Shown: positions 50,201 through 59,581, counted from the stretch's first letter. The stretch: 64,000 bases of DNA from an uncultured Bacteroidales bacterium (GCA_949291555.1 CASEWE010000003.1:62001-126000), one strand, 5' to 3'. Notes: a model not told the origin generated them from the letters alone. Program-made: numbers and translations.

Positions 50201-51318
50201 CGGTAATAGAAGGCCACGTGAGCCTTGCCTTCCGGAAAAGTGACGGGACGGAGGGTGAGGAGATAGTCGTCCAAAGGAAGATCGTTGTTGTAAGAGATGG
50301 AAGCGGAGGCCCCCTCCTCGTCTTCTTCCACATTGAACCCGTCGTTCAGCTTCCAATAGGCATCGTCCCCGTCGACATTGATCGACAGCCAGTCGCTCAT
50401 GGCTTCCTCCGTGTTGAAATTGCAGAAAAACGGAGGAAGGACGGCTTCGGAATGGTAGACTTCTTTTTCCAGGGTATTATTGGACAAGGCGGTATCTCCG
50501 GAAAGAATCGCTTCCACGGCAACCGTGTGACGGCCTTTTTCCGAAAGGTCGGCCTTGGCCGCGAACGTGTATCGGAGAACGGAGTCCTTCTGCAAGGGCT
50601 CGGAAACTTTTTCCGTGGCTATCAATACATTGTCTACCGTCAAAGCGAGGGAAAACGCATCGGCCGCCTTCGTGCCCAGATTCGCGATCTTCACGGAAAC
50701 CTCCTCTTCCGAGGTCAAAGCCGTGCCGTTGACCGGCGCAAGGATCGCTTCCACGGAGAGGTCGTAAGAAGGCTTCTTCCGGATAACGCAGCCATCCCCG
50801 TCGCCCATCGGCACAATATCGAAGAAATACTCTTCCCCGGCCTCGAATACATAATCGTTTCCCCGGCCTTCCCCGTAAATGAACGCCACGCAATAGTACA
50901 AAGGCATCATGCAGGGAATGACAAAATCGTAAGTCCCCGGTTCGATCTCGATCGAGGCCGTGGTCCAAGGCAGCAACCAATTGCCGGCATCCAGATCCCC
51001 GTCGGCATTGGCCGGGAGCTTGTACTCGAACTCCTCGTAAACGGAAGGCTCCAGCCCGCCCGATTCGTTCCAATAGCTCTCATCGGCGGAGAAAACGCGC
51101 CCGTAGGTATCGGCATCGGCATCCAAAAGGAGCTGGTAGCCCTCGTTGCTTCCCCAATTGTACTGCACGTTGACCGTGATAAGCGCCTTGTCGGGATTCT
51201 TGGCCGGGCGCTGCCCCGCCGGCTTGAGCACGGGAAACGAATTCCCGGCACGACCGCAAGGGGCCAGAGCGGCTCCTGCAAAAAGGATCGCCGCTAAAAA
51301 AATCAAATGTTTTTTCAT
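47206..51318 (-). CDS. Giant T9SS-secreted gingipain/haemagglutinin-type adhesin with DUF2436 (paralogue 2)
   Basis: It has 1370 residues. The signal peptide is MKKHLIFLAAILFAGAAL. A DUF2436 domain (about 44-180) has GYQLLLDADADTYGR and NDYVFEAGEEYFFDI, very close to the gingipain/HagA module. CARDB-like domains follow (DLSVEAILAPVNGTAL and similar), then a cleaved-adhesin domain (starting LPPFFCNFNTEEAM), middle lectin-like stretches, and a second cleaved-adhesin domain (FEYCSDFSVSGFNPAW to FMIDDIFIS). The type A T9SS sorting domain is about 1296-1370 (LYPNPATEAFSI to VLRLVVR). Same architecture as the gene at 3927. It is divergent from the iron-uptake operon. No protease domain is seen. Confidence 0.93.
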   Translation of the reverse strand: MKKHLIFLAAILFAGAALAPCGRAGNSFPVLKPAGQRPAKNPDKALITVNVQYNWGSNEGYQLLLDADADTYGRVFSADESYWNESGGLEPSVYEEFEYKLPANADGDLDAGNWLLPWTTASIEIEPGTYDFVIPCMMPLYYCVAFIYGEGRGNDYVFEAGEEYFFDIVPMGDGDGCVIRKKPSYDLSVEAILAPVNGTALTSEEEVSVKIANLGTKAADAFSLALTVDNVLIATEKVSEPLQKDSVLRYTFAAKADLSEKGRHTVAVEAILSGDTALSNNTLEKEVYHSEAVLPPFFCNFNTEEAMSDWLSINVDGDDAYWKLNDGFNVEEDEEGASASISYNNDLPLDDYLLTLRPVTFPEGKAHVAFYYRSSAEQEWVENLALLYGTTSEPELMRVIWQDTNFCNGTSGSSAGFEFKVVEFDIEEAGDYYFAFHAFSKPGQMGIRVDNVLIGEGSYTGVPDLRIERLMLPVSACGLGDRERIGAVVANTGTLAIADFSLACKVNGREYVSQKFSEPIPSEDTLSVWFDTMFDFSGTGNYEIVVEGKVESAMGNGEQNVDNNSRSGRVVHFEPLARLETDFTDSSQRADWTCEEGAWNYDEDYYLAMNAAGAWPLISRCVELTQGKDYRFRMDYMAGGYDMTIAVVDDFDVRYGISGTPVEQWTTFLSYRYHTTNEEMARIDTVFEAPSSAGYSFAIVPLTQHGTIYVRAAEISEKLDYDLRLEAFGGFAVKQPAEHLAGGQTAWFQLENRGKEPVDKARLSIRRADGGTLLGADSVYVGEPGRVSMAPVGFSIGEVAGGEVGLLARAVIAGHEDEAYMADNEAAATIEVTDSVMAYDQVDAGMYGDFSYQINTGGYPAGMVFRLPVTDTLTGISVGWASSLYDQDAGLYIWKWNEETASLGSLVYQAVVRKGTQAGQAEYGIPALLLEKGSYMIAVQVSGYSLVTDMQAVDALYAIAEGQAVLQRGGVGYAAIRALFGHGGNPVLKDVSVESFLAPSNGGLFSSNEPVRLKVVNSGPSMENVPVYLLVDKQAQSKTVEVAGYSSVEVEFTADLSRNEAVYQLVAFTSLEGDENPANDTCRMEVRTFLPEDPYRMTFEYCSDFSVSGFNPAWTTLDADGQPSGGWSGTSFPHEGEPFGFMAFNPGLTTPSLLETAGELITPHGGERFGLSIYNSTGEPNNDWLISPKLLLPATGAYAEFYVKSYMAQPELEKYNVLVSETGTDPDDFVVIGGLREAPETAWERVEVDLSDYAGKEVHVAFQCVSDNLFAFMIDDIFISKPAGNQTGIGLAEDVELYPNPATEAFSIRTLSAQIEQVSIYDLQGRALYVSEPGLARRDFRYNVSGFAPGMYLVAVKTGNGSAVLRLVVR

Positions 51319-51834
51319 GGTATTATTTTTTTGTTTTTTGGTTTCCTGTCGACAACCGGCCGATACCGCATGGATTTCCGCTCGTCATGCCCGCCGCGAA
51401 AGCCCCTTGCCTGCTTCAGGGAATCGCGCAGAAAGCCTTTCCACGCAATGCCCCGCTCTCATCGAATCGTCAAATCCGCAAAATTCCGTTTACATGTCCG
51501 GCAAGCCGGAAATCTTCCCCTTGCTATTACAAAATACTAAAAACAATTACTTTACAAAAAGCCATCTGCTTTTATCTCCAATCAAAAAACGCGAATGTAT
51601 GAATAAAAACAATACCTCCATGCACGATTCCTTCTTTTTATGGAAATCCGGCAATTGCCCCGCCCGGCCTGCCAAGAAAAAGAAACGGATACCTATTCTT
51701 AGGTATGCCGCCCGGTCTCCCATGCGCGAAAATCCCCCAAAACAAGGATTGCGCGCCCTTGCCATTCTCCCGAACTTTGCACTCCTTTAAAAAACACCTT
51801 GTTCGAAAAACACCTTGGACTAACGCCAGCAACC
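51319..51834. other. Divergent region between T9SS adhesin 2 and the siderophore operon
   Basis: 516 bases. It is A+T-rich around 51530-51610, where minus-strand promoter elements would be expected but no exact TAnnTTTG box is visible. A palindrome lies at 51689-51706, and a weak plus-strand -7-like GAACTTTG near 51774. No coding frame with family support. Confidence 0.5.
51689..51706. promoter_or_regulatory. Palindromic operator-like site upstream of the TonB receptor gene
   Basis: ATACCTA, 4 bases, TAGGTAT: a perfect 7-bp inverted repeat, 129 bases before the receptor start codon. Its size suits a dimeric regulator; no regulator gene lies nearby. Confidence 0.4.
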
Positions 51835-54237
51835 ATGAAAGCCCGACACAGGAACATCGTACTGCTTTTTTTCCTGTTCCTTTGCCTCGCCGTGGCCGCC
51901 TCCGCGCAAAACAGCCGAAGCTCGGTCTCGGGGAAAGTCGTATCGGACGAGGGACCGGTGAGCTTTGCCACCGTGCACCTGAAAGGCACGGCCTACGGCG
52001 GGATTTCCGACGAGCAAGGCCATTACCGGATCGAAGCCCCTGCCGGCACATACACGCTTTCCGTATCCGCCATCGGCTACAAAAGCGTGGAGGAGGAAGC
52101 CGTCCTGTCGCCCGGTCGAACGCTCTCCCGGGACATAGAACTCGAAACCAAAGCGGAAACCCTCAAGGAAGTGGTGGTCTCTTCCAACGGGGTAAGCCGG
52201 GTGAAACGTTCGGCATTCAATGCGGTTGCTGTAGACACCCGCGACTTGCAGAACTCCACGCGCAACCTGAGCGATGCCTTGGCCAAAGCGCCCGGGATCA
52301 AGGTCCGGGAATCGGGCGGGGTCGGGTCGGAAATGCAGTTCTCCTTGGACGGCTTCAGCGGGAAGCATGTCAAAGTCTTCATCGACGGGATTCCGCAAGA
52401 AGGGGTAGGAAGTTCTTTCGGACTGAACAACATACCGGTCAATTTCGCCGACCGGATCGAAGTCTACAAAGGGGTCGTCCCGGTCAATTTCGGCACCGAT
52501 GCCATCGGCGGGGTCATCAATATCATCACCAAGAAAAAACGGAACCGCTGGTTCATAGACGCTGCCTATTCCTACGGTTCATTCAATACCCATAAGTCGC
52601 ATGTCAATTTCGGCCAGACCCTCGAAAACGGGTTCACTTACGAAATCAATGCCTTTCAGAACTACTCGGACAATAATTACGAAGTGGATGTGAATCCGGA
52701 GATTTTCACGTTCAACGAAGACGGTTCGGTCTCGACCTATATCGACAATTCGGAAAAAGCAAGGGTGAAGCGCTTCCATGACACTTACCACAACGAAGCC
52801 GTCGTGGCAAAATTCGGCGTTGCGGACAAGCCCTGGGCCGACCGCCTGATGTTCGGCATGACTTTTTCGCACATGCACCAGGACATCCAGACCGGAGTCC
52901 GGCAAAACACCGTCTACGGGGACAAATTCCGACGAGGCTACTCCTTGATGCCCTCGCTCGAATACGGCAAACGCAACCTTTTCACCAAAGGGCTGGATCT
53001 GGCGCTGACCGTCAATTACAACCGGAACGCCACCACCAACGTGGACACTTCTTCCTACCATTACAACTGGTTCGGGGAACGCTACAAGATGAATACCTCG
53101 GGGGAACAGAGCCGCCAGCTTTCCCGGGCCGACAACGACAACTGGAACAGCACGCTAAGCTTGAACTACCGCTTAGGCCGCATGCACATGTTCACCCTCA
53201 ACCACGTGTTCAACGCTTTCCACCGGCAGAACACTTCCCTCCTCTCGGAAGTCCCGGTAACCGATCCGATCGCCAAGGTGACGCGCAAGAACATTACCGG
53301 GCTTTCTTACCGTTTGATGCCCAGCAGGAAATGGAATATTTCCGTCTTCGGGAAATTCTACCACCAATACATCTCCGGGCCGATTGCCGAAGATGAAACC
53401 CAAAGCAACTACATTGAACATTCCCGCAATGTCAGCGCCTGGGGATACGGAACAGCCGGAACTTATTTCATCCTGGAGGGCCTGCAAGCCAAGCTTTCGT
53501 ATGAAAAAGCCTACCGCCTGCCCACCATCGAAGAAATGTTCGGCAACGAAGACCTGGAAATGGGCGAAGTGACCCTGCGCCCGGAAAACAGCCACAATGT
53601 GAACTTCAACCTGAGCTACAACAAGGAGTTCGGCAAGCACGGGCTTTATCTGGAAGGCGGATTCGTCTACCGCAATACCCGCGATTACATCCAGCGCAAC
53701 ATCTCCGACCTCAGCGGAGGCAAGGAAGCGGCCACCTATATCAATTACGGGAGGGTGGAAACGCTCGGGTACAACCTTTCGGCCCGCTACAGTTTCAGCA
53801 AATGGTTCAGCCTCGGAGGCAATTTCAGCCACATGAACGTGCGCGACCGGCAGAAGACCATGATCGGGACCTCCACCCCGAACCTGGCCTACGGGGCAAG
53901 GATGCCGAACGTCCCGTATCTTTTTGCCGATGCCGATTTCACGTTTTACTGGCGCGACTTGGGCAAGAAAGGCAATGTGCTTTCCTTCACCTACGACAAC
54001 CAATACATGCACAGCTTCTCCTATTACTCGGAAATCATCGGCAGCCACAACACCGAATACAGGGTCCCGAACCAGTTCTCGCACAATCTTTCCATTGCCT
54101 ACAGCATCGGAAACGGACGTTACAACTTCTCGTTCGAATGCCGGAACTTCACCAACGAGGATCTCTACGATAACTTCAGCCTGCAGAAAGCGGGACGGGC
54201 ATTTTACGGGAAAATCCGGGTGTATTTCGGGAATTGA
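51835..54237 (+). CDS. xusA: TonB-dependent outer-membrane receptor, XusA-like
   Basis: It has 800 residues from ATG 51835. The signal peptide ends VAASAQ. An N-terminal carboxypeptidase-regulatory-like beta domain (about 28-105, [21 protein letters not shown]) is followed by the plug (about 115-230: [38 protein letters not shown] sequence, here [13 protein letters not shown] followed by [10 protein letters not shown]). A 22-strand barrel ends [11 protein letters not shown]. There is no adjacent SusD-type gene, which argues against a glycan system. The operon partners (DUF4374 lipoprotein, esterase, PepSY protein) match the Bacteroides Xus xenosiderophore uptake locus. The ligand is inferred to be a ferric siderophore. 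Confidence 0.85.
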   Translation: MKARHRNIVLLFFLFLCLAVAASAQNSRSSVSGKVVSDEGPVSFATVHLKGTAYGGISDEQGHYRIEAPAGTYTLSVSAIGYKSVEEEAVLSPGRTLSRDIELETKAETLKEVVVSSNGVSRVKRSAFNAVAVDTRDLQNSTRNLSDALAKAPGIKVRESGGVGSEMQFSLDGFSGKHVKVFIDGIPQEGVGSSFGLNNIPVNFADRIEVYKGVVPVNFGTDAIGGVINIITKKKRNRWFIDAAYSYGSFNTHKSHVNFGQTLENGFTYEINAFQNYSDNNYEVDVNPEIFTFNEDGSVSTYIDNSEKARVKRFHDTYHNEAVVAKFGVADKPWADRLMFGMTFSHMHQDIQTGVRQNTVYGDKFRRGYSLMPSLEYGKRNLFTKGLDLALTVNYNRNATTNVDTSSYHYNWFGERYKMNTSGEQSRQLSRADNDNWNSTLSLNYRLGRMHMFTLNHVFNAFHRQNTSLLSEVPVTDPIAKVTRKNITGLSYRLMPSRKWNISVFGKFYHQYISGPIAEDETQSNYIEHSRNVSAWGYGTAGTYFILEGLQAKLSYEKAYRLPTIEEMFGNEDLEMGEVTLRPENSHNVNFNLSYNKEFGKHGLYLEGGFVYRNTRDYIQRNISDLSGGKEAATYINYGRVETLGYNLSARYSFSKWFSLGGNFSHMNVRDRQKTMIGTSTPNLAYGARMPNVPYLFADADFTFYWRDLGKKGNVLSFTYDNQYMHSFSYYSEIIGSHNTEYRVPNQFSHNLSIAYSIGNGRYNFSFECRNFTNEDLYDNFSLQKAGRAFYGKIRVYFGN

Positions 54238-54341
54238 CGCCGGAAGGGGCAAACGGGCGAAAACCCGGGGCAAAGGCGCAAGACCTGAAGCCCTTTCATG
54301 ACACGGGAAACGAACTTGCGAATAATAAAATACCTGGCAAT

Positions 54342-55769
54342 ATGAAAGCAAACAAACTCACCCTCTTGACCTTGCTACCGGCCATGCTGGCGGGCGCAGG
54401 GCTGTTCTCCGCGTGCGAGCCCGAAAACCCGGGCGGCGACTCTTCCCGTTCGGGCGACTTTTCCCGTTACGTGATCGCGACCTCCAATACCGCTTCGGGT
54501 TCCACCACTTCCTACACCTTGCTCACCGCCCCTTCGATAGGAAGCGGCAGGGTATCGGCCATCGGCAACGGGCTGCTCAACGATGGCGCCACCCAATGGA
54601 TCTTTTACCAGGACAAATACCTTTACGCCTTGAATTACCATCAAGGGAATGCCGGAACGACCGCTTCCTACGTCCTCGATGCCGACAGCGCCATGAAAAA
54701 ACGCAACCGGGAATACAATGTACGGAGGTTCACCTCCTACGGCATCTACGATGCCTTCATCATGACCACTTCATCCGGAGACGGTCCTACGGAATGGGCC
54801 GACAAGAACGGCTACGTTCCCCAGTCTTTCCTGGTTTCCTACTTGGATGTGGAAGGAGAAAGCTATACGACCAACAACACCCTGGATTCCGCTTACCTGT
54901 CCGAAAATTTCCTCGGGAACGGGGAATACGTCACTCTTTCGGGCCTTCTCCAGAAAGGGGAAAAGATTTTCAGCGCAGCCGTCCCGATGGGGCTGAGCCA
55001 GTACGGCTGCATGCAGGAAGACGAGAACGGGAACCCGCATAAATGGGTCTTGCCCGGTAACGAAGACCTCATCAAGACCGAAAGCGGAGGCAGCGGCAGC
55101 GGGGCCTACGACAAAGACGAGCTGCAATGGACGCAATACCCCGACTCCTGCTGGGTGGCCATCTTCGACAATGAGACCCTCAAATCCAGGAAAATCATCA
55201 AAACCGGCAAAATCAGCTACGCGGCCGGCCGCATGAAATCGCAATACTATCAAATGATCTGGGAAGACGGGAACGGGGATATCTACGTGTTCTCCCCCTC
55301 CTACGCCAAGACCATGGCCGATCCCCGCCAGCAAACGAAACTGCCCGCCGGCGTAGTGCGCATTCCCGATGGCAGCGAAGACTTTGACGATTACTACTGC
55401 AATATCGAAGCGCAAAGCAACGGGAGAGGCTTCATGCGGGTTTGGCCCATTGCCGACGACTATTTCCTGATGCTGATGTACGACAAGCCCTATTCCGAAA
55501 CCGGCTACGCGGCCACGCAAATGGCTGTGTTCAAAGCCCGCGACATGAAACTGACCTACGTGGAAGGCCTGCCGGCAACGGTTTCCGGTTTCGGCAACAC
55601 GCCCTTCGTGGAAAACGGCATGGTTTACGTAGCGGTAACCACGACCGACGCCAACCCGGCCATCTACAAGATAGACCCGGCCACAGCCAAAGCCAGCAAA
55701 GGCCTGGAAGTGGAAGCAACCCAGATTACCGGAATCGGGAAATTGAGTTACAAGGCCCCCTTGCAATAA
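54342..55769 (+). CDS. xusB: DUF4374 siderophore-binding-type surface lipoprotein, XusB-like
   Basis: It has 475 residues from ATG 54342 ([15 protein letters not shown]). The lipobox is LFSAC; the acidic residues just behind the Cys (CEPENPGGD) fit the signal for surface display of Bacteroidota lipoproteins. The mature part reads as a beta-propeller-like DUF4374 protein with repeated [23 protein letters not shown] and [12 protein letters not shown] units. In Bacteroides thetaiotaomicron the DUF4374 lipoprotein XusB binds ferric enterobactin at the cell surface and passes it to XusA. The same role is inferred here from family and position. Confidence 0.82.
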   Translation: MKANKLTLLTLLPAMLAGAGLFSACEPENPGGDSSRSGDFSRYVIATSNTASGSTTSYTLLTAPSIGSGRVSAIGNGLLNDGATQWIFYQDKYLYALNYHQGNAGTTASYVLDADSAMKKRNREYNVRRFTSYGIYDAFIMTTSSGDGPTEWADKNGYVPQSFLVSYLDVEGESYTTNNTLDSAYLSENFLGNGEYVTLSGLLQKGEKIFSAAVPMGLSQYGCMQEDENGNPHKWVLPGNEDLIKTESGGSGSGAYDKDELQWTQYPDSCWVAIFDNETLKSRKIIKTGKISYAAGRMKSQYYQMIWEDGNGDIYVFSPSYAKTMADPRQQTKLPAGVVRIPDGSEDFDDYYCNIEAQSNGRGFMRVWPIADDYFLMLMYDKPYSETGYAATQMAVFKARDMKLTYVEGLPATVSGFGNTPFVENGMVYVAVTTTDANPAIYKIDPATAKASKGLEVEATQITGIGKLSYKAPLQ

Positions 55770-55811
55770 GCAGCGCGGCCGCCTTTCGAACCCGGCGTTC
55801 CGAGACATGAA

Positions 55812-56798
55812 ATGAAAAACGTTTTCCTCCTTTTATCCTGCATCCTCCTGACCCCGTTTTCCTTGCGAGGCCAGGAGGATTTTCCCTGCAAAGAGGCGGT
55901 GGCTTGCCCGGAAACGAGGTTCCGCGAAAAAGCGGCCTCCGCGGACAGCCCGGCTTCGGGAAAGAAGGCCCGCTCCGCGAGCGTTTCCGGCCATTGCCTG
56001 TGCATCGGGGAAGAAAAGCGCCTGCATTCACGGTTCCTCCGCGAGGAAAGGGAATTCTGGATCCATCTGCCTCCGGGCTATTTTTCCGACACCGCGCGTT
56101 CCTATCCGGTAATTTACCTGTTAGACGGGCAATCGTTCTTCCATGCCCTTGTCGGGATAAGCCGGACTTTGTCTTCTTCCAGGGGGAAACCTTTTCCGCC
56201 CTGCATCATCGTCGGCATCGCGACCAAAGACCGGACCTGGGAATTGACCCCTTCCGCCTCGGCGGCCGGACGAAACGGGAAGATAGCAGAAGGCGCCCCC
56301 TTGCAAGGCGGAGGCAGCGGACATTTCCGCAGGTTCCTCCTGCTCGAACTCCGCCCCTTGCTCGACAGCCTTTACCGGACAAACGGGAACAACCTTCTGA
56401 TAGGACACTCCTATGCAGGGCTTTTCGCCCTCCACTCCCTTTTGAACCATCCTGAAGATTTCAACGCGTACATAGCCGTCGACCCCAGCCTCTGGTGGGA
56501 TCAAGGACGCTTGGCGGAAGAATCGGGCCCCTTGCTCGCCGAGAAGGATTTCTCGGGAAAATTCCTCTACGTGGCTTTCGCCAGCCGTAAACGGACCGAC
56601 CGCACGGACGACATCCACCTTGAAAAAGCCCGGAAATTCGCAAGCGAGCAATTGCCGCTGGCCCGGAACCTGCATTATTCCGTCCAGACATTCCCCGATG
56701 AAACCCATGGAACGGTGGCCATCCCGGGAATATACGACGGGATCAAGAAATTGATTGCCCGCCCGCCTGACCCTGACCGTCAAAGGGAACGAAACTAA
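55812..56798 (+). CDS. Exported alpha/beta-hydrolase esterase (esterase D / enterochelin-esterase-like)
   Basis: It has 328 residues. The signal peptide ends LRGQ. A mature alpha/beta hydrolase of the Pfam Esterase (PF00756) type follows. EFWIHLPPGYFSD and YPVIYLLDGQSFF lead the fold. The nucleophile elbow is GHSYAG (Ser about 198), then AVDPSLWWDQG (acid region), and DETHG carries the catalytic His (about 300). The family includes IroE and BesA, which open trilactone or ester siderophores. Placed between the XusB- and XusC-like genes with gaps of 42 and 12 bases, it is likely a periplasmic hydrolase that breaks the imported ferric siderophore. Residues 20-60 are a low-complexity insertion. 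Confidence 0.82.
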   Translation: MKNVFLLLSCILLTPFSLRGQEDFPCKEAVACPETRFREKAASADSPASGKKARSASVSGHCLCIGEEKRLHSRFLREEREFWIHLPPGYFSDTARSYPVIYLLDGQSFFHALVGISRTLSSSRGKPFPPCIIVGIATKDRTWELTPSASAAGRNGKIAEGAPLQGGGSGHFRRFLLLELRPLLDSLYRTNGNNLLIGHSYAGLFALHSLLNHPEDFNAYIAVDPSLWWDQGRLAEESGPLLAEKDFSGKFLYVAFASRKRTDRTDDIHLEKARKFASEQLPLARNLHYSVQTFPDETHGTVAIPGIYDGIKKLIARPPDPDRQRERN

Positions 56799-56810
56799 AC
56801 AACACGGAAA

Positions 56811-58049
56811 ATGAAACGCTTTTTTGCAAAACTCCACTTATGGCTTTCCCTCCCGTTGGGCCTTGTCATTGCCACTGTCTGCCTTACCGGGGCCCTCTTG
56901 GTGTTCGAGCAGGAAATCATGCAGGTCTGCCATCCCTCGCGTTATTTTGTCGAAAAAGCGGGGAAAGCCCCGCTGCCGGCCGATGAACTGATGGAGTCGG
57001 CCCGCCGGCAATTGCCCGGATCCACGCAGCTCAGGGGCTTGCGTGTCTTCCAGGATCCGGAACGGACTTGGCAAGTTCTGCTGCCCGGCAAGAAAGCGGC
57101 AGCGTTTATCGACCCGTACACCGGCACGGTTGCCGGAACAGACAACGGCCAAGGATTCTTCATGCAGGTCATGCGGCTGCACCGCTGGCTGCTCGACATT
57201 CCCAAGCGGGACGGAAGCTTCGCATGGGGAAAGAATATCGTAGGCTACGCGACGTTGGCCATGGTTGTCATCCTGGCAAGCGGGCTTGCCCTCTGGTGGC
57301 CCCGCAACCGGAAAATGCTGAAAAACCGGCTGCGGATAAAAGCCCGTTCGGGCCGGTTCCGCTTCTGGTACGACCTGCACGTGACGGGGGGCTTCTACGC
57401 GGTCTTAATCCTGCTCGTCATGGCCTTGACCGGCCTGACTTGGTCTTTCGGCTGGTACAACAAGGCTTTTTACAAGGTGTTCGGGGTGGAAGCCGTCGCC
57501 CGGTCTTCCCAAAGCGCTGCCGTTTCCGGCCAAAGCGCCACCGTTGCGGGCAATTCCGGAAATTCCGCTACGGGAAAAGCCCGAAACCGGGCGCAATCCG
57601 TCCAAGGCCGGAGCCAGATCCAAGGCAAAAGCCGGAACCCATCCGCATCCAGCCCCCAAGACCCGCCCCGGCCGGCCGATTACGCGGCCTGGCCGAAAGT
57701 CCTGGCTTTCTTGCAAAACCGTTACCCCGCCTACAATTCCATTACCCTCCAGGACGGTTCGGCCTCGGTTTCCACGGCGAAATACGGCAATACGCGCGGA
57801 AGCGACCGCTACGGCTTCGATCCTGCTACCGGGACTATCACCCAGGAACAACTTTACCGCGATTCCCCGGAAGCCGGGAAGCTCAGAGGATGGATTTATT
57901 CCGTCCACACAGGTTCCTGGGGCGGATTGCCCACCCGCATCCTCAGCTTTTTAGCAGCTTTGATCGGGGGCATTTCCGCCTTGACCGGATATTACTTCTT
58001 CCTGCGGAGGAAAATCCTTCTCCGGAAAAAAATCCGGACCGCGCCCTGA
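56811..58049 (+). CDS. xusC: PepSY-domain inner-membrane protein, XusC-like
   Basis: It has 412 residues. Four membrane helices of the PepSY_TM type: about 10-32, 147-165, 200-222 and 380-400. Conserved histidines near the membrane are LHLWLSLPLG, RLHRWLLD, YDLHVTGGF and YSVHTGSWGG, the pattern of heme- or metal-linked reductases. Two periplasmic PepSY modules lie between the helices. A linker of about 60 residues (about 231-290) is rich in Ser, Gln, Asn and Ala and of low complexity. In Xus-type loci this protein is thought to act in iron release or reduction; that is inference. It ends the operon. Confidence 0.82.
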   Translation: MKRFFAKLHLWLSLPLGLVIATVCLTGALLVFEQEIMQVCHPSRYFVEKAGKAPLPADELMESARRQLPGSTQLRGLRVFQDPERTWQVLLPGKKAAAFIDPYTGTVAGTDNGQGFFMQVMRLHRWLLDIPKRDGSFAWGKNIVGYATLAMVVILASGLALWWPRNRKMLKNRLRIKARSGRFRFWYDLHVTGGFYAVLILLVMALTGLTWSFGWYNKAFYKVFGVEAVARSSQSAAVSGQSATVAGNSGNSATGKARNRAQSVQGRSQIQGKSRNPSASSPQDPPRPADYAAWPKVLAFLQNRYPAYNSITLQDGSASVSTAKYGNTRGSDRYGFDPATGTITQEQLYRDSPEAGKLRGWIYSVHTGSWGGLPTRILSFLAALIGGISALTGYYFFLRRKILLRKKIRTAP

Positions 58050-58251
58050 AATTTATCCAATTGCTTTCCATCGAACGCAATCCCGTACCCCGAGCCCTGC
58101 ACGAAGCCCCGAAGCCCTTGCGGAAGCCAACGGCCGGACGGAAAAACGACCCGGGAAAAACCTGCAAAAAGCCCGGAAACATTCCTTGATTTCGTCAAAC
58201 GGCTTTTTCTTCCGTACTTTGCCCCGGAAAAAAAACATACCGGAACATTTT

Positions 58252-59355
58252 ATGGAAAAACTGAGCGAACAAAAAGGCAACACGCTGCACGGCATCCTGC
58301 TTATCGCGCTTTTCTCTTGCGCGGCCACCTATATCTCCCAGTTCCCGTTTTTCCAGAAATTATCGCTGAGCCCGCTCATCATCGGGATCCTGTTAGGCAT
58401 GCTCTATGCCAACAGCCTGCGGAACCGGCTTCCCGAGACGTGGGTCCCCGGAATCCAATTCTGTTCCAAGCAGCTTCTCCGGACAGGCATCGTCCTTTAC
58501 GGCTTCCGGCTCACCCTCCAGAACATACTCGAAGTGGGCGGAGGCGCCATCCTCATCGACTGCGTCATCGTAGCGGTTACCCTCCTGGCCGGGATTTTCT
58601 TCGGAAAAATCCTCAAAATGGACAAGGAAACTGCCTTGCTCACCTCGGTGGGGAGCGCCATCTGCGGAGCGGCTGCCGTATTGGGCGCGGATGCCACCCT
58701 GAAGCCCAAAGCCTACAAGACCGCCGTGGCCGTTTCTACCGTGGTCATCTTCGGGACCATCTCCATGTTCTTGTACCCGGCCTTGTACAGAAGCGGCCTC
58801 CTGGGCCTCGACCCGCACCAGATGGGCATTTACACCGGCGCGACCCTGCACGAGGTGGCCCACGTGGTGGGAGCCGGCAATGCCATGGGCTCGCAAGTGG
58901 AAGACACCGCCATCATTGTCAAGATGATTCGGGTCATCCTCTTAGTCCCGGTCTTGGCCGTCCTTTCCTTCTGGGCCGGACGCAAGCCCCGTCCCGAGGA
59001 GAACGCAACGGCCGGCAGCCTTCCGGAAGGGAGCAAGGCCGGCCTCGCAGCCGCTGCCCCTGCGGCAGGGGAACGCAAGGCGAAAGGGAAAATCGCGGTC
59101 CCTTGGTTCGCATTCCTCTTCTTGGCGGTCATCGGATTCAATTCCCTGTCGCTTCTGCCGGAAGGCTTGGTCCATGCGGTCAACTCCTTCGATACCTTCC
59201 TGCTCACCATGGCCATGACCGCCTTGGGCACCGACACCAGCTTCGACAAATTCAAAAAAGCCGGCCCGCGCCCTTTCCTGCTGGCTTTCCTGCTCTACCT
59301 CTGGCTCTTGGGCGGAGGCTATTTACTGGCTCGCTTCCTGCCGGGACTTTCATGA
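58252..59355 (+). CDS. UPF0324/YeiH family membrane protein (putative sulfate exporter family)
   Basis: It has 367 residues from ATG 58252 (MEKLSEQKGNTLHG). About ten membrane helices. The family motifs are LSLSPLIIGILLGMLY, QLLRTGIVLYGFRLT, TSVGSAICGAAAVLGADA and ATLHEVAHVVGAG. Residues about 243-285 form a hydrophilic Ala/Gly/Glu-rich loop. Function is unproven; the family was named by prediction as anion exporters. It starts 202 bases behind the siderophore operon and is closed by a clear terminator, so it may be its own unit. Confidence 0.88.
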   Translation: MEKLSEQKGNTLHGILLIALFSCAATYISQFPFFQKLSLSPLIIGILLGMLYANSLRNRLPETWVPGIQFCSKQLLRTGIVLYGFRLTLQNILEVGGGAILIDCVIVAVTLLAGIFFGKILKMDKETALLTSVGSAICGAAAVLGADATLKPKAYKTAVAVSTVVIFGTISMFLYPALYRSGLLGLDPHQMGIYTGATLHEVAHVVGAGNAMGSQVEDTAIIVKMIRVILLVPVLAVLSFWAGRKPRPEENATAGSLPEGSKAGLAAAAPAAGERKAKGKIAVPWFAFLFLAVIGFNSLSLLPEGLVHAVNSFDTFLLTMAMTALGTDTSFDKFKKAGPRPFLLAFLLYLWLLGGGYLLARFLPGLS

Positions 59356-59448
59356 ACGAATGCTTGTTTCTGTTGAACGCCTGCAAGATTCCCCGAACGC
59401 CTCGGATTCCCCGGACAAAAAAAAGATAAGAAAAGGATCCCGACCGTT

Positions 59449-59486
59449 AAAAACGGCCGGCACGCGGAATCCGGCCGTTTTTTTTT
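59449..59486 (+). terminator. Terminator of the UPF0324 gene
   Basis: 12-bp stem (59449-59460 with 59471-59482) with a 10-base loop, running into a T-tract of nine. A classic rho-independent terminator 95 bases behind the stop. Confidence 0.88.
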
Positions 59487-59496
59487 CTTTACGGCT

Positions 59497-59581
59497 CCCG
59501 AAAAGAACAAGGAAGGAAGGCTTCCAAGCATGCCGACCATGCCAGCCTGGCCATGACCAACCCCGAAAAGAACAAGGAAGG
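59497..59581. repeat. 20-base direct repeat
   Basis: CCCGAAAAGAACAAGGAAGG occurs at 59497-59516 and again at 59562-59581, both followed by a GCTTCC-type sequence. The 65-base spacing suggests a local duplication. Confidence 0.6.

Noticed and set aside
48211..51297. 1028-codon plus-strand frame opposite T9SS adhesin 2
   Set aside because: The minus-strand frame has a signal peptide, known domains and a sorting signal; this one is only its mirror.
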